Assembly (NCBI RefSeq): GCF_014203115.1
Contig: NZ_JACHIJ010000005.1
Coordinates: 124,001-188,000, forward strand
Origin: Afipia massiliensis
GTDB lineage: Bacteria; Pseudomonadota; Alphaproteobacteria; Rhizobiales; Xanthobacteraceae
Direction: 5' to 3'
DNA length: 64,000 bases
The notes under the pieces: generated by a model
The model's input: only the letters and a program-made list of their open reading frames with translations
The model's database searches: none
What the model was told of the DNA's origin: nothing
Part shown: positions 1-8,367 of the stretch, in pieces
How the letters are laid out: each line of letters starts with the position of its first letter
How positions within the stretch are numbered: position 1 is the stretch's first letter
Position numbers and translations under genes: made by a program

Positions 1-29
1 TGCAGTTCCATGACCCTTCCTCTCTTTTA

Positions 30-88
30 GCCGACAATTCAGGATCATAACCCCATTTGCCGACGTCTGAAATTTCAGTTGTCGGCAA
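30..88. promoter_or_regulatory. Inverted-repeat cluster upstream of the first GntR gene
   Basis: TTGCCGAC at 57-64 and GTCGGCAA at 81-88 form an 8-bp inverted repeat that encloses a perfect 12-bp palindrome, CTGAAATTTCAG, at 67-78. A further GCCGACAATTCAG at 30-42 resembles the reverse complement of 74-86. GntR/FadR proteins bind short palindromes and often repress themselves, so this is a plausible operator for the gene at 241. No binding is shown by sequence alone. Confidence 0.45.
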
Positions 89-240
89 CATAATCCCGGG
101 GCCTGCCGCTTGTCAAGTCTGTTGCAGTGGCCATCTCCACCGCTCAAGCTGAGAGGTCATTTGCGTCGTTGCGATCGGACAAATGTCAGCTATGTGTAAT
201 CATATTGATCCGTCCAAATCGAGAGAGCCCCGGTCTGATG

Positions 241-933
241 CTTCGCAAACATCATGTTCAAAAACGACAAAAGCCGTTCGCAGCCGACGAAGATGATCCA
301 AACATCAGTTTGGCCGACCACGCCTATCGCGCTTTGGAGGAGATGATCGTTACTCTGCGATTGCAGCCGGGAGCCGCACTCTCCGAACAAACTCTTGCCA
401 GCCAGTTGGGCATGGGCAGAACACCGATACGTGAAGCCTTGCGCCGTCTGGAACGCGAAGGTTTGGTTCTCATTCTTCCACGAAGGGGGGTTCTGGTCAG
501 CGAATTGAACGTTCACAAGCAGCTTAGTCTTCTGGAAATGAGACGGGAGACTGAACGTTTGCTTGCTCGACTGTCCGCCGAACGCGCCAGTCCAGAACAG
601 AGGAAGGAATTCGCTCACATCGGCTCGAATCTGCGCCAGCTTACCGAGGATACCGATGAAACATTATTTAGTCGCTGGGACAATCGGCTGACCGAGCTGG
701 AATATGAGGCTTCCCAAAATGAGTTTGCTGCTAAATCCATGGCGTTACTGCACGGCCTGTCGAGGCGATTTTGGATAAAATACCATAGAAGACATGCAAG
801 CTTGGTTGATACTGCTGTGCTGCACGCGAATTTGGCTGAACAAATTTGCAGAGGAAATGCGAAATCAGCAGCGGCAGCATCAGATAAGTTGCTGGATTAC
901 ATTGAGGATTTTACCAGAAACACTATCGTGTAA
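241..933 (+). CDS. GntR-family transcriptional regulator (FadR/FCD type)
   Basis: DNA-binding repressor or activator of the GntR family. An N-terminal winged helix-turn-helix is clear (SLADHAYRALEEMIV, then EQTLASQLGMGRTPIREAL and a wing ending PRRGVLVSEL). It is followed by an all-helical C-terminal part of the FCD ligand-binding kind. The ATG at 241 (230 aa) is preferred because a purine-rich GAGAGAG precedes it and the length suits the family. A GTG at 127 in the same frame would add 38 residues with no domain match. The gene stands alone, with an inverted-repeat cluster upstream. Its target genes are not evident; the gene debris downstream may once have been its neighbours. Confidence 0.85.
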   Translation, partial: LRKHHVQKRQKPFAADEDDPNISLADHAYRALEEMIVTLRLQPGAALSEQTLASQLGMGRTPIREALRRLEREGLVLILPRRGVLVSELNVHKQLSLLEMRRETERLLARLSAERASPEQRKEFAHIGSNLRQLTEDTDETLFSRWDNRLTELEYEASQNEFAAKSMALLHGLSRRFWIKYHRRHASLVDTAVLHANLAEQICRGNAKSAAAASDKLLDYIEDFTRNTIV

Positions 934-1110
934 CTTCGTGCGATTTCTGATGCCAGCGCTAGAACGGAAGCGCGTACCAAATCGGACTGACTGACGAACA
1001 GGTCCTGAAGCTGCTCAACGGCCCGTCGCGTACTCTGAAGTTCCGTCATCTACTTCGGACCAGCCCCAGCAATTCGATGTCGTAGCGCCATCGCTCCGCT
1101 TCGAAAGCGG

Positions 1111-1241
1111 AAGCCCGGTGTGCCGTTGCCGGCGAACATGACAGAGTTCAGCAAGACGCCATTCTTCACCGCGCAGGAGTTCAAGGACATGGGCTACCAT
1201 ATGGTCATTTGGCCCGTGTCGTCGCTGCGCGTCGCGAACAA
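1111..1241 (+). pseudogene. Fragment of methylisocitrate lyase/PEP-mutase-family gene (prpB-like)
   Basis: The frame read from the GTG at 1120 contains PLPANMTEFSKTPFFTAQEF and then DMGYHMVIWPVSSLRVAN. These match the conserved C-terminal half of PrpB/isocitrate-lyase-superfamily proteins (PLLANMTEFG..P, GY.MVIFPVSSLR.A). Only about 40 residues are left: the catalytic N-terminal part is missing and the frame is cut where the IS3-type sequence begins at about 1242. It is a relic left by insertion or deletion and cannot be functional. Confidence 0.7.
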
Positions 1242-1405
1242 TGATCTACCCCCTTTGAAGTGGTCCTCCCTGAAGTATGATTTTCGGATGGAGGATAGGA
1301 TCGATGGCAAGGAAAAGGAATACGGCTGAAGAGATCGTTGCGAAGCTGCGGCAGGTTGATGTGCTGATGGCACAGGGCCGGCAGGTAGCAGACGCAGTCC
1401 GGGCG
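1242..1405 (+). mobile_element. Left-end remnant of an IS3-family insertion sequence with orfA start
   Basis: TGATCTACCCCC at 1242 looks like an IS3-family terminal sequence. An ATG at 1304 starts MARKRNTAEEIVAKLRQVDV followed by LMAQGRQVADAVRAI, which matches the N-terminus of IS3-type OrfA transposases (helix-turn-helix). The similarity ends at about 1405, where adenylate-cyclase sequence takes over. OrfB, the rest of OrfA and the right end are absent, so the element is dead. Confidence 0.75.
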
Positions 1406-2146
1406 ATATCTGCCGAAGCCGTTCGATCCGATCCTGCTGCGCGCGCGGATCAATGCTTGCTTGCACAAGAAGCGCTGGCGCGACCGCGAGCAGAAGTACC
1501 TTCGCCGCATCGAGGACGAGACCGCCAAGTTCGAGCGCTGCTGTTGACCATCCTGCCAGGACAGGTGATTGGCCGCCTGAACCAAGGCGAAGCCGTGATC
1601 GCCGACCACTTCGAGGGTGTGAGCGTTCCGTTCGCCGATCTGGTCAGCTTCACCGAGCACTCGGCAAGGGTCACACCTGCAGCGATGGTCGAGTATTTGA
1701 ACCGGCTGTTCTCGGAGTTCGATGCGCTTGCCCGCGAGCACGGTGTCGAGAAGATCAAGACCATCGGCGATGCCTACATGGCCGTCGCCGGCTTGCCCGA
1801 TCCGAACCCCGATCCATTCGCAGTGATCGCGAGAATGGCGCTTGGCATGATCGATCGGCTAGGTCACGTCAACGGCCATTTCGGCTGGCCCTTGCAAATC
1901 CGGATCGGCATACATTCCGGTCCCGTGGTTGCCGGCATCATCGGCACGCACCGCTTCATCTACGACGTGTGGGGCGATACTGTAAATGTCGCCAGCCGGC
2001 TCGAGGACTATTCTCTGCCCAATCGAATCCATGTGTCCCAGGATACCGCCCGCCACCTCGTCGGTTCCTTTGCGCTGGAGCCGCGCGGCAGCATTGACGT
2101 GAAGGGCAAAGGCAAACTGGAGACGTTTTTCTTGAGCCGGATCTAG
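1406..2146 (+). pseudogene. Truncated, frameshifted class III adenylate/guanylate cyclase
   Basis: From 1410 one frame reads LPKPFDPILLRARINACL, the linker typical of two-component-linked cyclases, and stops at 1545-1547. The catalytic domain resumes in another frame from LLLTILPGQV to 2146. GAGCGCTGCTG at 1533-1543 lacks one base compared with the expected GAGCGGCTGCTG, which explains the shift. The catalytic part is complete: metal Asp residues in FADLVSFT and GDAYM, Lys in KIKTIGD and the WGDTVNVASRLE loop. Because the IS3 orfA start at 1304 lies in the frame of the catalytic domain, a chimeric 280-aa ORF (1304-2146) stays open. The native N-terminus is lost. Confidence 0.8.
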
Positions 2147-2468
2147 GCGCGCGCACCGGCGAGGTGCATCCGACGTCGCTCGGGCGCGCGAAGGCGATCG
2201 AAGCTTCTGCCGACCGACAACGCCCCACCCCGCTTTCCGTTACGGAAATTTAGATGTCCCGCCACCACGCCAACGACTGCCCGTCATGCCCGCGTGGCGG
2301 CTCAACTGGAAGGGTCATTTGAAGCTTTTTGCTCCCCTCGGACAGGCGCGCGACTTCCGAGTTGGGTCATGAGCGGAATTGGTGCTCAGCGTCGACAAGG
2401 TTCGCTTTCACACCAACTGCGGACATTCTGAGTTAGTGTGCAGAACAGCTTCGTGGAGCCAGGTGTCT
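2147..2468. other. Intergenic stretch without a recognisable gene
   Basis: About 320 bases between the cyclase relic and the cassette A upstream element. No ORF with family character, RNA gene or strong hairpin was seen. It probably contains the left boundary of the mobile cassette, but no attachment site could be defined. Confidence 0.4.
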
Positions 2469-2496
2469 TATTCCGTAACGGTCATTACGCGAATCT
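2469..2496. promoter_or_regulatory. Conserved 28-bp upstream element, copy A
   Basis: This block matches 58365-58392 at 25 of 28 positions. Its core, GTAACGGTCATTAC (2475-2488), is a near-palindrome. The outer base pair is G/C here and A/T in copy B, so dyad symmetry is kept. It ends exactly 85 nt before the start codon at 2582, and copy B ends exactly 85 nt before 58478. An operator for a cassette-encoded regulator is the simplest reading; an element boundary is the alternative. Confidence 0.6.
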
Positions 2497-2581
2497 CGCC
2501 ACCCGATCTGCCTAGTACAAAACTGTTTTTCCTTGCACCTAATTCAGGTACTGATGAATTGCGAAACCAGAGGCGCGCGCC

Positions 2582-3322
2582 GTGCCCACCATCAACGAGT
2601 TCATCGCGGAGTACGTCCAGCAACAGCTGGACCAGCCGCACGTCCGCGAAAAACTTGAAAACGCAATGGAGCCTCTCCTCGGCTTTTTCGGAATGGTGGG
2701 TATGTTGCTTATGCGCACCCAATACCTCCCTCCTTCTTCGGGTTATGAACCACTCTTGGTTGAGGAAAACTTCAATCAGATCGCCGCTCGCGGTATTGCG
2801 CATATTGCCATCAGGCATGGCAGGCGAATGGCTAAGGAAAGCTATTCGATAAAGCCTGCCGCTGATGCGATAAGGTTTCTGGCAAAGTCCGGTCGCCACT
2901 CCGACTCCGTATTGGCCCGAGCCAAGATTATTCTCAGCATTTCCGAAGAGACATCGGTTATCGAGACCATATTCGAAAGTGCGGGCTTAAATGAGTTCGA
3001 GTTTCTTGGACTTCTTAAGGATGTGGTGGACGGCAACAAAAATGGCCTGAAGCGCATTTCTGAAATCGCTGCTTTAGCGTCCCGAACGCTGTCTATTCGT
3101 CGCGGACCGAAGATTACTGCCGCTTCGGCAGCACATGAATTTTTCATGGAGCAAACGAAGGAAAAAATCGAACTGCGCGCATATACTTACGATGATGTCG
3201 TAGGTGACTTTACCGACCCACTTACAATGGCTACGCGGCGGGAATTTGACGACCCTCATTTTGATCCGAAGCCTGCTCGTCGAAGGCTGAAGGCTCGAAA
3301 GGGAACAAAAACGCTCGACTAG
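2582..3322 (+). CDS. Hypothetical protein at head of cassette A
   Basis: 246 aa, start GTG. It begins MPTINEFIAEYVQQQLDQPH, is largely helical, and has a basic tail (PARRRLKARKGTKTLD). A hydrophobic stretch, LLGFFGMVGMLLM (about residues 32-44), could be a buried helix or a single membrane helix. I do not recognise a family. The GTG is supported by the exact 85-nt spacing from the conserved upstream element, the same as for the first gene of cassette B. The protein at that position in cassette B is not visibly similar, so this is a variable slot in front of the ParB-methyltransferase gene. Codon use is less GC-rich than in the metabolic genes. Confidence 0.65.
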   Translation: MPTINEFIAEYVQQQLDQPHVREKLENAMEPLLGFFGMVGMLLMRTQYLPPSSGYEPLLVEENFNQIAARGIAHIAIRHGRRMAKESYSIKPAADAIRFLAKSGRHSDSVLARAKIILSISEETSVIETIFESAGLNEFEFLGLLKDVVDGNKNGLKRISEIAALASRTLSIRRGPKITAASAAHEFFMEQTKEKIELRAYTYDDVVGDFTDPLTMATRREFDDPHFDPKPARRRLKARKGTKTLD

Positions 3323-3412
3323 TCCTGAAGTTATGGTTTCGATGGCAATTAGTACCTTGGACATTTTTTAGCGTCTGACCTCCTCTTGGCAAAGAACGCC
3401 ATGGAGGCCTCA

Positions 3413-4783
3413 ATGAAAAACGACAATGCGAGCGTCTTTGTGCAGTCTCGCACAGTTCCAATTGCTACTTTAGCTCGCAATCCCCGAAATCCTCGCGTCC
3501 ATTCGAAGAAACAGATCAGGAAGATCGCGTCGAGCATTCGCAAGTTTGGATTTCTGAATCCTATTATTGTCGATGAAAACAACACCGTGCTTGCCGGGCA
3601 TGGGAGGCTGGAAGCAGCTCAGATTGGGGGCCTCACCCACGTCCCGGTCGTGTGTTTCGGTCATCTGACACCGTTACAGAAGCGCGCCTATTTGATCGCC
3701 GACAACAAAATCGCGGAAGAAGCCGGCTGGAACCGCGAACTCTTAGCGATTGAATTGAGTGAGCTGACAGATCTCCTGCCCGTCGAAGGGTTGGATGTAT
3801 CCGTAACCGGATTCGCGACACCCGAGGTTGATTTATTGCTCGCGGACATGGGCAATGCCAGCGCTGCAGAGGAAAGCATGCTGGTGCCCCTCCCCAAGCG
3901 GCCAGTCACCCAGGAGGGTGATCTGTGGCAGTTGGGAAGGCACCGCTTACTCTGCGGCGACGCTCAAAAGACTGCCTCGTTCAATCGCCTCCTCGAGGGA
4001 ACGTTAGCGAACGCTGTCTTCTGCGATCCACCGTACAACGTTCGAGTAAGCTCCATTGGCGGCCGCGGGCGAATTCAGCATCAGGAGTTTGCTTTTGCCT
4101 CAGGCGAAATGAGCTCTGATCAATTTCGGAAATTTCTAACTCGAACATTAGGAAACGGAATCCGCGTCTCCAAACCCGGCGCAGTTCATTTTGTTTGCAT
4201 GGATTGGCGCCATGTCGAGGACCTCATCGCTGTGGGGCGCAAGATTTTTGGAGCGATGCTGAACTTAGCGGTCTGGAATAAATCGAACGCTGGTCAGGGC
4301 TCGTTTTATCGATCGCAGCATGAACTCGTCGGGATATTTCGTGTCGGCGAAAATCCTCACAAAAACAACATCGAGTTGGGGAGTTTCGGTCGTAATCGAT
4401 CGAACGTGTGGAGTTATCCAGGGGTCAACACATTCGGACGTCATCGTCTGGCGGCTCTCGCGATGCATCCGACGGTCAAGCCGACCGCGATGGTTGCGGA
4501 CGCCCTACTCGACTGCACTGCGCGTGGCGATGCTGTTCTGGACCAATTCGCGGGATCCGGCACGATCTTCCTCGCGGCTGAGAAAGTTGGTCGTGTTGGC
4601 TATGGGATCGAGCTCGATCCTCGCTACGTCGATGTCGTCATTCGACGTTGGCAGAGCATGACAAAGCTCGAAGCGATCTTGGAGGGTGACGGGCGCACAT
4701 TTGAGGAAATCGAAGAAGCCCGCTCGAAAGCCTCCGTCGAAACATCCACGCCGTCTCAAGAGCGGGTGAACAGCCATGGCTAG
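3413..4783 (+). CDS. ParB-domain/DNA N6-adenine methyltransferase fusion
   Basis: 456 aa. The N-terminal ParB/sulfiredoxin-like domain (about residues 10-110) has the GHGRLEAA motif. A beta-class SAM-dependent methyltransferase follows, with DPPYN near residue 205 (motif IV) placed before DQFAGSGT near 379 (SAM-binding motif I). The DPPY form points to N6-adenine methylation. ATG 3413 is chosen because GGAGG lies 6-7 nt upstream; a TTG at 3386 is in frame but less likely. Such fusions are common beside phage terminases, where they may mark or protect element DNA. The stop overlaps the start of the DUF5681 gene by 8 nt. A close paralogue lies at 59306. Confidence 0.9.
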   Translation: MKNDNASVFVQSRTVPIATLARNPRNPRVHSKKQIRKIASSIRKFGFLNPIIVDENNTVLAGHGRLEAAQIGGLTHVPVVCFGHLTPLQKRAYLIADNKIAEEAGWNRELLAIELSELTDLLPVEGLDVSVTGFATPEVDLLLADMGNASAAEESMLVPLPKRPVTQEGDLWQLGRHRLLCGDAQKTASFNRLLEGTLANAVFCDPPYNVRVSSIGGRGRIQHQEFAFASGEMSSDQFRKFLTRTLGNGIRVSKPGAVHFVCMDWRHVEDLIAVGRKIFGAMLNLAVWNKSNAGQGSFYRSQHELVGIFRVGENPHKNNIELGSFGRNRSNVWSYPGVNTFGRHRLAALAMHPTVKPTAMVADALLDCTARGDAVLDQFAGSGTIFLAAEKVGRVGYGIELDPRYVDVVIRRWQSMTKLEAILEGDGRTFEEIEEARSKASVETSTPSQERVNSHG

Positions 4784-5204
4784 TCGCAAACGCAAGCCAT
4801 CCGACGACGCCGTCGGCTACGGTCGTCCCCCAAAGGCGACGCAGTTCAAAAAGGGGCAGAGCGGTAACCCGAAAGGACGGCCCAAGGGGAGCCGGCCGAT
4901 CGGCGCGGTGCTCCAGGACGTTTTAGGCCAGCGGATTGCTGTCACTGAGAACGGCAAGACGCGTCGGCTCCCTGCCTTGGAAGTCATGCTCAGACGACTT
5001 GCCAACGACGCCATGCGAAGCGAGCCCGTCGCGCTCAAGCTGATGCTCTCGCTGTATGACCGATACGGTGGTTCAGGGGAAGCAACGATCAAGCTCGATG
5101 AGATTTTGGAAGAAGACAAAGCGATTCTCGCCAGTTTTCTGAAAACACCAGCCGCTGGTTCGACTCATTCTCGAAAAGCAAAAACAGGAGACAGCCGCAA
5201 ATGA
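4776..5204 (+). CDS. DUF5681 protein, small-terminase-like
   Basis: 142 aa. It carries the DUF5681 signature QFKKGQSGNPKGRPKGSRP near residues 23-41, after a basic N-terminus. Proteins of this family sit directly before TerL in prophages and related elements and are thought to act as the DNA-recognition (small terminase) partner; that role is inferred from context. The gene overlaps the methyltransferase upstream (8 nt) and TerL downstream (4 nt), so the three are translationally coupled. The paralogue is at 60639. Confidence 0.85.
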   Translation: MASRKRKPSDDAVGYGRPPKATQFKKGQSGNPKGRPKGSRPIGAVLQDVLGQRIAVTENGKTRRLPALEVMLRRLANDAMRSEPVALKLMLSLYDRYGGSGEATIKLDEILEEDKAILASFLKTPAAGSTHSRKAKTGDSRK

Positions 5205-6670
5205 CAGGTGATGGCCGCATACTGAACGCGCTCTTGCGTGCAGATTTTAGAGCGTTCGTGCACAAGGTATTTCTGACACTCACACCCGGACAAACCTTTA
5301 TCCACAGCTGGCATCTGGATGCGATAGCAGATCGCCTGGAACGCGTACGGCGGGGCGAATGCAGGCGCTTGATCATCAATATGCCGCCGAGATCCCTCAA
5401 GTCCATCATGTCGTCAGTAGCCTTTCCTGCCTATGTACTGGGGCATAATCCCTCTCGTCGCATCATCTGCGCGAGCTATTCGGGCGAGTTGGCCAAGAAG
5501 CACTCGAATGACTTTCGCGCGGTACTGGAGTCGAAATGGTATCGAGCCGTGTTTCCAGGAACGCGCGTGGGAGCTTTCAAAAACAATGAAATCGAAATCG
5601 AACTGACTGCTAGAGGATTCCGATTGGCTGCCTCCGTCGGCGGTACGCTCACGGGCCGCGGCGGCGACATTATCGTCATTGATGACCCTCTCAAGCCGGA
5701 CGATGCGTTTTCTGAAGCCAAACGCAACGGCGCGAACCAGTGGTTCACGAACACGCTGCTCTCCCGGCTAGACGACAAGCGCACCGGCGCGATCGTAATC
5801 GTCATGCAGCGGGTCCACATGGACGACCTGACCGGATTCTTGACCGAGCAATCGGACGAGTGGGAAATTCTTAACCTGCCCGCTATCGCAGAGCACGACG
5901 AGACAATCCAGGGTTGGAACGGCGAGCTTCACTTTCGAAAAGCTGGCGAAGTCTTGTCCCCCGAACGCGAGCCGCTCCATGTCCTGGAAGCGCTGAAAAT
6001 GCAAATCGGGAGCGATGCTTTCTCCGCGCAGTATCAGCAGCTGCCCGTCCCCCCGGGAGGCGCGATGATCAAGCGTCACTGGATTGTTCGGTACAAGGAG
6101 CTGCCTCCCATGTCTGAACGCCTGATGATCCTGCAGAGCTGGGACACAGCTAATAAAGGAGGCCCGCAAAATGATTGGTCGGTTTGCACCACTTGGATCT
6201 TGGCCAGCAAAATGCGCTGGTTTCTGGTGGATGTCTGGCGCGGACGCGTCGATTACCCCGCCCTCAAGGCAACTGTCGAGGCCCAGGCGAAGAAATGGGG
6301 CGCCCGACGCGTCCTAATAGAGGATGCCGGCGCCGGAACGATGCTGGTTCAAGAATTACGTGCAAGAGTTCCGGGGATCATCGGCGTCAGGCCCGATGGG
6401 GACAAGGTTAGCCGGATGGCAGTTGCGTCAGCAAAATTTGAAGCTGGCCAAGCCCTGCTCCCCGAGCGCGCGCCATGGTTGGCTGATTTCGAATCCGAAC
6501 TCTTCGCATTCCCCGGCGTCAAACATGACGACCAATGCGACTCGGTTAGCCAAGCGCTCCTCGACAAAAATATCCCGTGGATGAGTTACATCTCACCGGA
6601 CGAGTGGAAGGTCATTGTTGCCAAGTCGAAAATACCTACGCCGTATGGCAAACGGCGGCGCTGGAGTTAG
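5201..6670 (+). CDS. Phage-type terminase large subunit (TerL)
   Basis: 489 aa DNA-packaging motor. The ATPase part has a Walker-A-like NMPPRSLKS at residues 60-68 and a Walker B GGDIIVIDDP at about 154-163. The C-terminal RNase-H-like nuclease has SWDTANKGGPQNDWS near residue 315, IEDAGAG, and the acidic KHDDQCDS near 455, so motor and nuclease both look intact. ATG 5201 overlaps the DUF5681 stop. No portal, capsid, protease or tail gene follows, so the cassette is not a complete phage; a satellite-like or packaging-only role is possible. The paralogue at 61070 keeps all of these motifs. Confidence 0.92.
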   Translation: MTGDGRILNALLRADFRAFVHKVFLTLTPGQTFIHSWHLDAIADRLERVRRGECRRLIINMPPRSLKSIMSSVAFPAYVLGHNPSRRIICASYSGELAKKHSNDFRAVLESKWYRAVFPGTRVGAFKNNEIEIELTARGFRLAASVGGTLTGRGGDIIVIDDPLKPDDAFSEAKRNGANQWFTNTLLSRLDDKRTGAIVIVMQRVHMDDLTGFLTEQSDEWEILNLPAIAEHDETIQGWNGELHFRKAGEVLSPEREPLHVLEALKMQIGSDAFSAQYQQLPVPPGGAMIKRHWIVRYKELPPMSERLMILQSWDTANKGGPQNDWSVCTTWILASKMRWFLVDVWRGRVDYPALKATVEAQAKKWGARRVLIEDAGAGTMLVQELRARVPGIIGVRPDGDKVSRMAVASAKFEAGQALLPERAPWLADFESELFAFPGVKHDDQCDSVSQALLDKNIPWMSYISPDEWKVIVAKSKIPTPYGKRRRWS

Positions 6671-6797
6671 TGTAAATTGGCAGGTCGCCCGTTTGGCTAC
6701 TATGCGCTCATAGCAGAAGGACTATTTACCAACTAACTCAAACGCTCTGTGTGCGAGCAGGTAGAATTGCATCGTGCACCCATTGCCGCGATCACTC

Positions 6798-7820
6798 CTA
6801 TGGAGAAACGACCACGGAACTGGTCAGAACCGGCTTCTTCATCCGGTCCATCTGTTTCTCATAATCTTGCGGACTTCGAGGTTGCTCGCCGGGCAGAGAC
6901 ACCAGGAATATTTCAACCTCGAATGTCCCTGGGCGGAACGGCTTCCCCGCCCACGAAAATGGTCCGGCTGAGAAAGCGCCAGCCAACGCAGTTGTGGCGA
7001 CACCGAGAACTTCGCCTTTTGGGCCGGCGGCTGGAAGGCAGTCATCCTCACACATGGGTCGGCCGGACGAGAGCAATTCGCGTGCATTAGGCAGGCGAGG
7101 CTTCGTTATCGACACAAGCAGCTTTGTGCCGTCAGGAAGATCTGTGTGACCTACGATAGTGGGGAACTCGCCTTTTGTAGCCGTCAGCGTCATGTTGTAG
7201 GAACGCGCCGCAGGCTCACCACCGGACATCTGACTCGACGAGTCATTTCGGGTACGGACCTCCTCGCTGCTGATCACATAACAGATGCGAAGCTGTTCGG
7301 ACGATAGCCCGCTTCCGACAAGCCCAAATCCCGGCCTGCAATAATCCGGCTTGGGCTTGGCTTCCACGGCCGCGGTGATCCTGGCGCAACTTGCCGGAGA
7401 GAATCCAACGCAATACTGAGCTGGCGTGGGTTTCGGCTGGGGAGAAGATGAATCCTGAAATCGAGTCTCCTTTGCACCCGCGCATGCGATCTGACTTATT
7501 CGGCCGATGATTGATCGCGGCGGAGCATAGCTCGTTGGACCAATTCCGGGACCAGTGGAATCCCGATACTTTCCCTGGCAATCAAACCAGAAACGACGCA
7601 TGTTCTCCGGATTGTAGCCTGGTCCCTCTACGGCATAGACAACGGACTCGGCGGTCCCGTTATTGAAGTGCGAAATTGAATTCAGGTCGACTTGATAAAC
7701 AGCGCCATTGTCTGCTTCGACCTTTTGCCATTGAGGTTTATAGGCTGCTTGAGAAAATGCTGAATTCGTAATTGCCACCGCCCCTATTGCAATAATTAAA
7801 GTGCCTTCAACAACACGCAT
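6798..7820 (-). CDS. Secreted hypothetical protein, N-terminal surface-adhesin-E-like domain
   Basis: 340 aa. A signal peptide is clear: a short basic start, then LIIAIGAVAITNSAFSQA with likely cleavage after AFS. Residues about 30-95 (W.KVEADNGAVYQVDLNSI, a Cys near FDCQGKYRD) resemble the surface-adhesin protein E fold. The rest is Cys-containing and unrecognised (YCVGFSPASC, YCRPGFGL, MCEDDC). It is transcribed against the terminase and XRE genes. Cassette B has a different reverse-strand exported protein in the same slot (62616-63185), so the position is conserved while the sequence is not. Its role in the element is unknown. Confidence 0.7.
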   Translation of the reverse strand: MRVVEGTLIIAIGAVAITNSAFSQAAYKPQWQKVEADNGAVYQVDLNSISHFNNGTAESVVYAVEGPGYNPENMRRFWFDCQGKYRDSTGPGIGPTSYAPPRSIIGRISQIACAGAKETRFQDSSSPQPKPTPAQYCVGFSPASCARITAAVEAKPKPDYCRPGFGLVGSGLSSEQLRICYVISSEEVRTRNDSSSQMSGGEPAARSYNMTLTATKGEFPTIVGHTDLPDGTKLLVSITKPRLPNARELLSSGRPMCEDDCLPAAGPKGEVLGVATTALAGAFSAGPFSWAGKPFRPGTFEVEIFLVSLPGEQPRSPQDYEKQMDRMKKPVLTSSVVVSP

Positions 7821-7899
7821 CGGCTGCCTTTCCCTTCCACCAGCCTCATCGGACCGGCTCTCGCAGCCATAGCGTGCTTTCTCAAAAATATCCAGTTTT

Positions 7900-7957
7900 G
7901 GGATAATCCGTTTCTGGGATCAAATTGTGTGCCGCCGATTCACGGCCTTGGCGGCGC
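7900..7957 (+). promoter_or_regulatory. Conserved XRE-gene upstream region, copy A
   Basis: GGGATAATCCG (7900-7910) is a near-palindrome, followed by a second half-like GGGATCAAA at 7917-7925. The whole stretch up to the XRE start is almost identical to 63341-63398. The XRE protein probably binds here to control itself. The same 11-mer occurs once more at 11056-11066, over the recombinase stop codon. Confidence 0.5.
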
Positions 7958-8233
7958 ATGCAGAAGACCCTCAAATCCGCGGAATATGCCCGCCTGATCG
8001 ACCTGCTTGTCGCAGTGCGGAAATCGGCGGACGTTCGCCAGCAGGCCTTGGCCAAGAAACTTGGGCGGCCTCAATCCTTTGTTGCGAAGTATGAGAACGG
8101 GGAGCGCCGTCTTGATGTCATCGAATTCACGGCCATTGCGCGCGCTCTTGGCGCCGATCCTGTGAAGCTGTTCAAAGACTACGTTGGCGGAAAGGGCTCG
8201 CCCAAAGCCGCCTCAAAGCGTCCGACTAAATAA
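7958..8233 (+). CDS. XRE-family helix-turn-helix regulator, copy A
   Basis: 91 aa from ATG 7958 (MQKTLKSAEYARLIDLL). The HTH is QQALAKKLGRPQSFVAKYEN followed by ERRLDVIEF, the classic Cro/C1 form, and a basic tail follows. A longer in-frame TTG start at 7925 adds residues encoded within the conserved upstream block and is less likely. The copy at 63399 differs by only a few residues. Such a small Cro-like protein next to a recombinase is a likely control switch for the element, probably acting on the conserved upstream repeats. Confidence 0.85.
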   Translation: MQKTLKSAEYARLIDLLVAVRKSADVRQQALAKKLGRPQSFVAKYENGERRLDVIEFTAIARALGADPVKLFKDYVGGKGSPKAASKRPTK

Positions 8234-8367
8234 GCCGTGCAGCTTCGGGCTTCTTTTTTTGATCACAACGTGATCCGGACTGGCCGATAAGAGCCATAAG
8301 ATTGCTGCGTTTCCGCTCGACTTCCCCCGCACGTGGAGCGTCACTGTCGCCGCAAATCGGAGGCAGA

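Noticed and set aside
190-618. 142-aa reverse ORF
   Set aside because: It lies antisense within the GntR gene and has no family character.
794-994. 66-aa forward ORF after the GntR gene
   Set aside because: It overlaps the GntR 3' end in another frame and shows no domain.
1453-2097. 214-aa forward ORF
   Set aside because: It is the wrong frame of the cyclase relic; the Arg-rich composition is that of a frame shadow.
2379-2852. 157-aa forward ORF
   Set aside because: It overlaps the gene at 2582 in another frame and crosses the conserved upstream element.
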